Made by a program: the position numbers and the translations under genes. The notes under the pieces were generated by a model. The model did not search any database. It was not told where the DNA came from and saw nothing but the letters and a program-made list of their open reading frames with translations. From an uncultured Oscillospiraceae bacterium (GTDB taxonomy: Bacteria; Bacillota; Clostridia; Oscillospirales; Oscillospiraceae), in assembly GCA_944385645.1 (NCBI GenBank), contig CALWYA010000003.1, forward strand, positions 1 to 31,005: 31,005 nucleotides of DNA, written 5' to 3'. Each line of letters begins with the position of its first letter. Position 1 is the first letter of the stretch. Below are positions 1 to 5,635 of this stretch, in pieces.

Positions 1-1214
1 ACCACGGAAGCTTTAGCCACGCCCTGGAGCGGCTGCTGAAGACCAACAGCTTCCCGGAGTTCACCGGCCGGGTGTGCCCCGCCCTGTGCGAGGCGGCCTG
101 CACCTGCGGCCTCCACGGGGACCCGGTGACCGTCCGGGAGAACGAGCTGGGCATCATCGAGGACGCCTGGGCCCAAGGGCTCATGGTCCCCCGCCCGCCC
201 AGGGTCCGCACGGGGAAGCGGGTGGCGGTGGTGGGCTCCGGCCCCTCCGGCCTGGCCTGCGCCGACCGGCTCAACCGCCGGGGGCACAGCGTCACCGTGT
301 TCGAGCGGGAGGACCGCCCCGGCGGCCTGCTGATGTACGGCATCCCCAACATGAAGCTGGACAAAGCGGTGGTCCGCCGCCGGCTGGACCTGATGGAGGC
401 GGAGGGCGTCGCCTTCCGCACCGGCGTGGAGGTGGGCCGGGACCTGGGGGCGGAGGAGCTGCGCCGGGACTTCGACGCGGTGGTCCTGTGCTGCGGCGCC
501 GCCCGGCCCCGGGACCTGGACGTGCCCGGCCGGACGGGGAAGGACGTGTGGTTCGCGGTGGACTTTTTGAAGGAGACCACCCGGGCCCTGCTGGACGGCC
601 GCCTGGAGGCGGGGGGCTATCCCTCCGCCCAAGGGAAGCACGTGGTCATCGTAGGGGGCGGCGACACGGGCAACGACTGCGTGGGCACCTGTATCCGCCA
701 CGGCTGTGAGAGCGTGGTGCAGCTGGAGATGCTGCCCAAGCCCCCCGACCGCCGGACGGAGGGCAACCCCTGGCCGGAGTGGCCCCGGGTGTGCAAGACC
801 GACTATGGCCAGGAGGAGGCCATCGCCCGCTTCGGCGCCGACCCCCGGCGCTATGAGACCACCCTGTCCCGGCTGATCCGGGACGGGGAGGGCCGGCTCA
901 CCGGGGCGGAGACCGTCCGGCTGGGCCCGGACCGCAGACCCGTCCCCGGGACGCAGGAGGTCCTGCCCTGTGAGCTGCTCCTCATTGCCGCCGGCTTCCT
1001 GGGTCCCCAGGACGAGGTGCCCGAGGCCTTCGGCCTGGCCCGCACCCCCCGCTCCACCGTGGAGACGGCGGAGGGGAGCTATGCCGCCGGCGTCCCCGGG
1101 GTGTTCGCCGCCGGAGACATGCGCCGGGGCCAGTCCCTGGTGGTGTGGGCCATCCAGGAGGGCCGCCAGGCCGCCCGGGAGGTGGATCGCTACCTGATGG
1201 GGTACGGCGGGTAA
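1..1214 (+). CDS. gltD: Glutamate synthase small (beta) subunit, 5'-truncated by window edge
   Basis: The reading frame is open from base 3, so the N-terminus lies outside the window; the GTG at 72 is internal. The protein is the FAD/NADPH-binding, iron-sulfur electron-input subunit of glutamate synthase, which passes electrons from NADPH to the large subunit for 2-oxoglutarate amidation by glutamine. Visible in order: the cysteine-rich segment VCPALCEAACTCG that helps bind [4Fe-4S], the FAD motif VAVVGSGPSGLA, the GGLLMYGIPNMKLDK block typical of this family, the NADPH motif VVIVGGGDTGNDC, and a C-terminal GVFAAGDMRRGQSLVVWAI FAD-contact block. The C-terminus is complete (TAA at 1212-1214). 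Related flavoproteins (dihydropyrimidine dehydrogenase N-domain, NfnB, SudA) share these motifs; the long insert after VGGGDTG and the end block favour GltD. The adjacent ammonium transporter fits nitrogen assimilation. The large subunit would lie upstream, off the window. Confidence 0.9.
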   Translation, partial: HGSFSHALERLLKTNSFPEFTGRVCPALCEAACTCGLHGDPVTVRENELGIIEDAWAQGLMVPRPPRVRTGKRVAVVGSGPSGLACADRLNRRGHSVTVFEREDRPGGLLMYGIPNMKLDKAVVRRRLDLMEAEGVAFRTGVEVGRDLGAEELRRDFDAVVLCCGAARPRDLDVPGRTGKDVWFAVDFLKETTRALLDGRLEAGGYPSAQGKHVVIVGGGDTGNDCVGTCIRHGCESVVQLEMLPKPPDRRTEGNPWPEWPRVCKTDYGQEEAIARFGADPRRYETTLSRLIRDGEGRLTGAETVRLGPDRRPVPGTQEVLPCELLLIAAGFLGPQDEVPEAFGLARTPRSTVETAEGSYAAGVPGVFAAGDMRRGQSLVVWAIQEGRQAAREVDRYLMGYGG

Positions 1215-1248
1215 GGGCCCACGCGCGGCAAATGTCCCAAATATTCCA

Positions 1249-1536
1249 AGGCCCGGCGCCCGCATTCGCGGGCACCGGGCCTCAGCTTGCCGAGACGCCT
1301 CTGGTGGGCAAACTCCGCCTGCGGCCAGGCGTGGGAGCTCGAGGGGGCGGCAGTCCGCCTCGAATGGGATCGAATCCCCCGGGAGCCTTACACAATAAGG
1401 CTCCCGGCGAGCGCAGCGAGGACTTTTGCGCCGTACAGCGGCGCAAAAGTAACGGGATTTTTGCGGGCCGCCGAAAAGCCCTAGTGCTTTTTCGGCGGCC
1501 CGCAGAGCCCGGCGCCCGCATTCGCGGGCGCCGGGC
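1249..1536. repeat. Intergenic cluster of strong hairpins bounded by two copies of one palindrome
   Basis: The gap between gltD and the ammonium transporter gene is filled with dyads. Five are strong: 1249-1263/1268-1282 (15 bp, one mismatch, loop ATTC); 1381-1390/1396-1405 (10 bp, extendable by two); 1422-1433/1439-1450 (12 bp); 1462-1477/1489-1504 (16 bp); and 1507-1519/1524-1536 (13 bp, loop ATTC). The first and last share the palindrome GCCCGGCGCCCGC-ATTC-GCGGGC, so the cluster has matching ends. Weaker stems lie at 1317-1330 and around 1346-1361. No open reading frame looks real here. Only the last hairpin is followed by a T-rich run on the plus strand (1538-1556), so it may end gltD transcription. 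It could be a repeated element, a structured RNA, or stacked terminators; the sequence alone does not decide. Confidence 0.7.
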
Positions 1537-1556
1537 CTTGTTATGTTGTTATATTA
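1507..1556 (+). terminator. gltD: Probable terminator downstream of gltD
   Basis: A perfect 13-bp GC stem with a four-base ATTC loop (1507-1519/1524-1536) is followed by a T-rich but interrupted stretch (CTTGTTATGTTGTTATATT). It lies between convergent genes, so it could also affect the opposite strand, but the minus-strand side has no T-run. The tail is not a clean T-run, so this is a moderate call. Confidence 0.45.
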
Positions 1557-1569
1557 GCACAGCGGGGGA

Positions 1570-3309
1570 TCAGCCGCCGTTGGCCTCCTCGTCCTGGAGG
1601 GCGTCATAGCCCCGCTCGCCGGTGCGGATCTTGATCACATCCTCCACGTCATAGAGGAAGATCTTGCCGTCGCCCACATGGCCGGTGTAGAGGGTGTCCT
1701 GCACCGCCTTCACCAGGGTCTCGGTGGGGATCTTGCAGATGACGATGTCGATCTTGATCTTGGGCAGCAGCCGGGAGCTGACCGGGCTGCCCCGGAAGTA
1801 GATGGCGTGGCCCCGCTGGGCCCCGTAGCCGAACACGTTGGTCACCGTGATGCCGGTGACCCCCAGCCCCTCCAGGGTGTCCTGGAGGGCCCCGAACCGG
1901 CTCTGATTGGCCAGGATGGTGACCTTGGTGAGCTTGGCTCCGGCGCGCTCCCGGTGGACCACCGGGACCGCCGCGTCCTTGGGCGCGGCAGGGGCGGAGA
2001 GGGCGGGGGCCGGGCCGGAGGGCGCTCCGGGGGCGGTGAGGGAGTCGGCCGCCGGGGAGAAGTCGGGGTAGGCGATGTTGCCGTGCTCGCCGATGTCCAG
2101 GCCGCTGAGCTCCTCCTGGGCGGAGACCCGGATGCCCACGGTGTATTTCAGGATCAGCCAGACCAGCCCGGAGGCAACCAGCACGAAGGCCCCCACGGCG
2201 GCGACCCCGATCAGCTGGGTGACCAGCAGGCCGGTCCCCCCGCCGAAGAACAAACCGCTGCGGGCGGACAGGGAGGTGACGCCCTCCTGGGCGAACAGGC
2301 CGATGCACACCGTCCCGAACACCCCGCAGCACAGGTGGACCGAGGTGGCGCCCACCGGGTCGTCCACATGGACCCGGTCAAAGAACAGCACGGCGAAGAC
2401 CACCAGCACCCCGGCCGCCGCCCCGATGACCAGAGAGGAGCCCACGCTCACATAGGCGCAGCCGCCGGTGATGCCCACCAGGCCGGCCAGACAGCCGTTG
2501 ATGGTCATGCCCAGGTCGGGCTTGCCCATGACCAGCCAGGAGGCGGCGGTGGAGGTGAGGACCGCCGCGATGGCGGCGGTATTGGTGGTCATCAGGATGT
2601 GGACCACGTCCTCCGGGTTCTGAAAGCTCATGGTGGAGCCGGGGTTGAAGCCGAACCAGCCCAGCCACAGGACGAACAGGCCGATGACCGCCAGGGACAT
2701 GCTGTGGCCGGGGATGGCCTGGGCTTTTCCGTCCTTGTCATACTTGCCGATCCGGGGCCCCAGGATGACCGCCCCGGCCAGGGCGGCCCACCCGCCCAGG
2801 GAGTGGACGGCGGTATCCCCCGCGAAATCCAGGAAGCCCAGGTCGGCCAGCCAGCCGCCGCCCCAGATCCAGTGGCCCACGACGGGGTAGATCACCAGGG
2901 TGAGGACAAAGGAAAACAGAATGAAGGAGAGATACTTCACCCGCTCGGCCACTGCGCCGGAGACAATGGTGGCGGCGGTGCCGCAGAAGACCAGCTGGAA
3001 GAAGAACTTCCCCCAGAAGGGCACCGATGCGGTGAGAGTGCCGTCATAGAAGGAGTGGTCGCCGCTCCCCAGCAGGAACAGGTGCTCGGTGCCCACCAGA
3101 GGGTTGTCCCCGCCGAACATCAGCCCCCAGCCCAGCAGAAGAAAGCCCAGGGACGAGACGGCGAAGACGATGAAGTTCTTGGACAAAATATTGACCGTGT
3201 TTTTGGCCCGGGCGAATCCGGCCTCCACACAGGCAAAGCCCAGATTCATGAAGAACACCAGGATGGCCGCCAGAAAGACCCACAGGGTGTCCGCGATGGA
3301 ATACGCCAT
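1570..3309 (-). CDS. amt: Ammonium transporter (Amt) with fused C-terminal PII signalling domain
   Basis: A 579-residue membrane protein that conducts ammonium across the cytoplasmic membrane. Residues 1-395 are an Amt/Rh channel: hydrophobic helices throughout, GFACVEAGFARAKN near the N-terminus, GAVAERVK, and both pore histidines (His169 in DFAGDTAVHS; His325 in DDPVGATSVHL). A Pro/Ala-rich linker (about 415-455) joins a complete PII domain (459-570): LTKVTILANQSRF, the T-loop, KIKIDIV and GHVGDGKIFLYDVEDVIKIRTGERG. PII proteins normally block Amt by inserting the T-loop into the pore; here the regulator is covalently attached. The tyrosine uridylylated in enterobacterial PII is Val510 here. 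The start was chosen at ATG 3309 because GGGAGG lies 8 bases upstream and the Amt fold begins there; an upstream in-frame extension has no such support. It lies opposite gltD, consistent with nitrogen assimilation. Confidence 0.93.
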   Translation of the reverse strand: MAYSIADTLWVFLAAILVFFMNLGFACVEAGFARAKNTVNILSKNFIVFAVSSLGFLLLGWGLMFGGDNPLVGTEHLFLLGSGDHSFYDGTLTASVPFWGKFFFQLVFCGTAATIVSGAVAERVKYLSFILFSFVLTLVIYPVVGHWIWGGGWLADLGFLDFAGDTAVHSLGGWAALAGAVILGPRIGKYDKDGKAQAIPGHSMSLAVIGLFVLWLGWFGFNPGSTMSFQNPEDVVHILMTTNTAAIAAVLTSTAASWLVMGKPDLGMTINGCLAGLVGITGGCAYVSVGSSLVIGAAAGVLVVFAVLFFDRVHVDDPVGATSVHLCCGVFGTVCIGLFAQEGVTSLSARSGLFFGGGTGLLVTQLIGVAAVGAFVLVASGLVWLILKYTVGIRVSAQEELSGLDIGEHGNIAYPDFSPAADSLTAPGAPSGPAPALSAPAAPKDAAVPVVHRERAGAKLTKVTILANQSRFGALQDTLEGLGVTGITVTNVFGYGAQRGHAIYFRGSPVSSRLLPKIKIDIVICKIPTETLVKAVQDTLYTGHVGDGKIFLYDVEDVIKIRTGERGYDALQDEEANGG

Positions 3310-3344
3310 TTCTCTTGCCTCCCAAATCAAATTGCCCCGCCCCC

Positions 3345-3446
3345 GCGCGCCCTCCCACCCTCCGGCTGAGGGCGGGCGCGCACGGGTGAAGTGGGGGTAA
3401 ACCAAGAGGACGAAGGCGCTTCCCGGGAAACGCCTTCGTCCTCTTG
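3345..3446 (-). other. Structured 5' leader of the amt-PII mRNA
   Basis: Two stem-loops lie between the predicted transcription start (about 3446) and the amt start codon. The first is a perfect 16-bp stem (3431-3446/3403-3418, 12-base loop) that would begin at or next to the transcript 5' end. The second has a GCGCGCCC/GGGCGCGC base (3345-3352/3374-3381). Neither is followed by a U-run, so simple termination is unlikely. 5'-end stabilisation or a protein/RNA control site is possible. Confidence 0.5.
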
Positions 3447-3452
3447 CTCCGC

Positions 3453-3482
3453 AGTATACCACAGGCGGCAGGTCCGCGTCAA
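3453..3482 (-). promoter_or_regulatory. Sigma-70-type promoter of amt-PII
   Basis: On the minus strand, TTGACG (3477-3482) is followed after 18 bases by TATACT (3453-3458). It is correctly placed upstream of the amt leader and downstream of the lysR stop, so amt has its own promoter. Confidence 0.7.
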
Positions 3483-3573
3483 TTAGAGCAGACGCCAGAA
3501 ATTCAGCGGCTTAGTGTGATAAAATTCGTGGAGTTTATTGGACGGCGGGCCCCAAAACGCAGGAAAATGTCCC

Positions 3574-4473
3574 CTATAGAGGCCCGCCGGGGCAGCCGTC
3601 TTCCCCGCTCAGCACAAACTTCCGGAACTCCCGGGCGGCGGGGGAGAGAAAGAGCCGGTCGTCGTGGACCAGGAAGAAGTCCCGCCGATAGGGCGGGGCG
3701 GTGATGGGCAGAGCGACCAGGTCCAGCTGGTGCAAAACATCCATCTCCGGGACCACCGCGATCCCGAAGCCCTGGGCCACCAGGCCGGCGACGACCTGGT
3801 CCTCCTCCGTCTCCCAGGCCACCTGGGGGCGGACGCCCAGGGCGTCGAACAGCTCGTCCACCACGGCGCGCAGGCCGGAGTCCCGGGAGAAGCACACCAT
3901 GGGATAGGGGGCGGCCTCCGCCAGGGAGACCCCCGCCCGGCCGGCCAGGGGATGGCCAGGCGGAACGATGAGGACCAGCCCCTGCGCCCGCACCGGGACG
4001 GCGGTCAGGCCCAGCTCCGGGGCGGGGCGGGAGCAGAACACCAGATCATAGCGCCGGTCGGCCAGCCCCTCCAGCAGCTCCTGGGTGCGGCCGCTGTGGA
4101 AGGTGAACTGGATCTGCCGGTCCGGGCGCGCCGCCAGGAACCGGGCGGCCAGCCGGGGGACATAGTTCGTACCCAGCACCCGCAGAAAGCCCAGGCGGAT
4201 GAGCCCCTCCCCCTTGGCCTTGCGCCGGAGGGAGATCACCCCCTCGTCCAGGGTGGCCAGGGTGCGGACGGCGCAGTCCAGGAACTCCTCCCCAAACTGC
4301 GTCAGCTGGGTGTTCCGCCCCTGCCGCTCAAACAGGGGCACCCCCAGCTCCTCCTCCAGCTGCCGGACCGCGTGGCTCAGGCTGGGCTGGGAGATGTTCA
4401 GCTGCTCGGAGGCGCGGGTGTAGTGCCCCACCTGGGCCAGCTTGACAAAATAGCGCAGGTAATCCAGATTCAT
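3574..4473 (-). CDS. LysR-family transcriptional regulator
   Basis: A 299-residue LysR-type regulator of usual family length. The N-terminal winged helix-turn-helix is clear (MNLDYLRYFVKLAQVGHYTR, then ASEQLNISQPSLSHAVRQLE, then LGVPLFERQGR). The remainder is a periplasmic-binding-like effector domain (about 90-290) with the usual IRLGFL start and GFGIAVVPEM late motif. AAAGGAG precedes the ATG by 9 bases. It is transcribed away from the membrane-protein gene at 4656, and the AT-rich gap contains a LysR-type palindrome, so it probably controls itself and that divergent gene. It resembles GltC in the DNA-binding part, but the effector cannot be read from the sequence. Downstream, a 9-bp GC dyad (3543-3551/3581-3589) overlaps the stop codon; it is a weak terminator candidate. 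The region 3483-3542 shows nothing else. Confidence 0.92.
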   Translation of the reverse strand: MNLDYLRYFVKLAQVGHYTRASEQLNISQPSLSHAVRQLEEELGVPLFERQGRNTQLTQFGEEFLDCAVRTLATLDEGVISLRRKAKGEGLIRLGFLRVLGTNYVPRLAARFLAARPDRQIQFTFHSGRTQELLEGLADRRYDLVFCSRPAPELGLTAVPVRAQGLVLIVPPGHPLAGRAGVSLAEAAPYPMVCFSRDSGLRAVVDELFDALGVRPQVAWETEEDQVVAGLVAQGFGIAVVPEMDVLHQLDLVALPITAPPYRRDFFLVHDDRLFLSPAAREFRKFVLSGEDGCPGGPL

Positions 4474-4553
4474 GGCGGTGAACTCCTTTCCCCGTCGTCC
4501 CTCCTGGGCGCGGGAACCTAAAGGGGATTATGATACTCTGTATTGTACCATAG

Positions 4554-4574
4554 ATTATAGATAAAAACTATAAT
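4554..4574. promoter_or_regulatory. LysR-type operator (T-N11-A palindrome)
   Basis: A perfect inverted repeat, ATTATAG / CTATAAT, with seven bases between arms (4554-4560, 4568-4574) contains the LysR signature T-N11-A (T4558 to A4570). It lies between the divergent lysR and membrane-protein genes in an unusually AT-rich island. Its centre (4564) falls about 64 bases before the plus-strand start site predicted from TACAGT at 4616-4621, the usual position of the LysR recognition site. Confidence 0.6.
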
Positions 4575-4592
4575 TTTATTCTAATGATTTAT

Positions 4593-4621
4593 TTTACTTT
4601 TTCTTTCTTTTGGAGTACAGT
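4593..4621 (+). promoter_or_regulatory. Weak promoter candidate for the YczE-type membrane protein gene
   Basis: TTTACT (4593-4598) and TACAGT (4616-4621) are separated by 17 bases; each matches four of six consensus positions. A weak core promoter fits activation by the LysR site upstream. TATAAC at 4621-4626 is an alternative -10 but has no matching -35. Confidence 0.4.
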
Positions 4622-4655
4622 ATAACAGAGAACTGATTTGGCAGGAGGCATCCAA

Positions 4656-5429
4656 ATGGTACAGAAGAGACGTCTGGGCGCCCGTCAGCTGGTCATGCCG
4701 GGCTGGCTGGCCCTGGGGGCGGCCGTGGTCATCAATTCGTTCAGCGTGGTTCTGATGCTCCGCTCCGGCGCGGGGATCTCGGCCATCTCCAGCGTCCCCT
4801 ACGCCTTCTCCCTGGTGCTGCCGGCCCTCTCCCTGGGAAACTGGACCTACCTCTTTCAGGGGCTGCTGATCGCCAGCCTGATGGTCCTGCGCCGCCGCTT
4901 CGTGCCCGCCTATCTGTTCAGCTTTGTGGTGGGCTTCGCGTTCAGCGCCCTGCTGGACCTCCACGAGCCGTGGGTCGCTCTGTTCCCCGATCCCCTGGGC
5001 TGGCGGGTCGTCTATTTCGTGGTGAGCTATCTGCTGATCTGCGTGGGCATCGCCCTGTCCAACCGCTGCGGCCTGCCCATCATCCCCACCGACCTGTTCC
5101 CCCGGGAGCTGGCGCAGATCACCGGAGTGAGCTACCCGAGGATCAAGATCGGCTTTGACGCCGCCTGTCTGCTGGTGACGGCGGGCCTGACCCTGTGCTG
5201 CCTGGGCCGTCTGGAGGGCCTGGGCGTGGGGACGGTGCTGGCCGCCCTCACCATGGGAAAGGTCATCGGCCTGATCGGCGCCTGGCTGGACCGGTATCTC
5301 CGGTTTGACGGCGGGCGGTTTTTGAATCGGCGGCCGGCCCCAAAGGGCCCGCACACGCCCGCCGGCGGAACAGACCTGGGGCTGTCCTTCTCCGGCAGCC
5401 GTCAGGCGGCAGAGAAACCGCAGCCCTGA
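4656..5429 (+). CDS. YczE/YitT-type integral membrane protein
   Basis: A 257-residue membrane protein of the YczE/YyaS/YitT group, whose biochemical function is unknown. Hydrophobic segments are visible at about 15-36, 45-62, 66-78, 83-103, 114-136 and 160-205. They are joined by short polar loops, including the typical GLPIIPTDLFPRELA stretch before a conserved SYPRIKIGFD motif. The C-terminus (about 225-257) is polar, Pro/Gly-rich and presumably cytoplasmic. ATG 4656 was chosen over the TTG at 4638 because AGGAGG ends 7 bases before it. It is divergent from the LysR gene and 206 bases upstream of the flavin oxidoreductase gene, so a LysR-controlled small-molecule response (export or import) is plausible but not shown. 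Downstream lies a dyad ACCGCGGGG / CCCTGCGGT (5449-5457/5465-5473, one wobble) with a short T-rich tail, a weak terminator candidate. Confidence 0.8.
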   Translation: MVQKRRLGARQLVMPGWLALGAAVVINSFSVVLMLRSGAGISAISSVPYAFSLVLPALSLGNWTYLFQGLLIASLMVLRRRFVPAYLFSFVVGFAFSALLDLHEPWVALFPDPLGWRVVYFVVSYLLICVGIALSNRCGLPIIPTDLFPRELAQITGVSYPRIKIGFDAACLLVTAGLTLCCLGRLEGLGVGTVLAALTMGKVIGLIGAWLDRYLRFDGGRFLNRRPAPKGPHTPAGGTDLGLSFSGSRQAAEKPQP

Positions 5430-5506
5430 TTTTCTCTGATTCAGGCGGACCGCGGGGAGCGGAGCCCTGCGGTTCGTTTGGATAAAGTCCTCCTTCTCTG
5501 ATGGCT

Positions 5507-5545
5507 TGCGGAAAAGCGCCGGCTCTGTGCCGGCGCTTTTCCGCA
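5507..5545. repeat. Perfect 17-bp stem-loop upstream of the flavin oxidoreductase gene
   Basis: Arms 5507-5523 and 5529-5545 are perfectly complementary with a TCTGT loop. There is no T-run on either side, so it is not a normal intrinsic terminator. It sits in the 206-base gap before the flavoprotein gene and may be a folded leader element or a repeat. No consensus promoter was recognised in this gap. Confidence 0.6.
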
Positions 5546-5635
5546 CAGCCCAGATGTGCGGCGGACGTTATCCCGGCACCCGGCGCCGGAACCATCCATC
5601 TCCTGACTTGTCAGGTGAGAGACGAGGTGTGCTTG

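Noticed and set aside
1360..1400. tRNA-like T-arm (GGGATCGAATCCCCC) suggesting a tRNA gene
   Set aside because: The matching acceptor, D-arm and anticodon arms are not found at the right distances; the complement of the following GGGAGCC lies downstream in a local hairpin, not upstream.
1678..3369. Long open frame on the plus strand opposite the ammonium transporter
   Set aside because: It is an antisense shadow of a GC-rich gene: low-complexity Gly/Asp/His/Gln-rich translation, no ribosome binding site, no family resemblance.
3310..3462. N-terminal extension of the ammonium transporter
   Set aside because: The extension would be translated from the hairpin-rich leader, its start lies upstream of the predicted transcription start, and the Amt fold begins at the well-placed ATG 3309.
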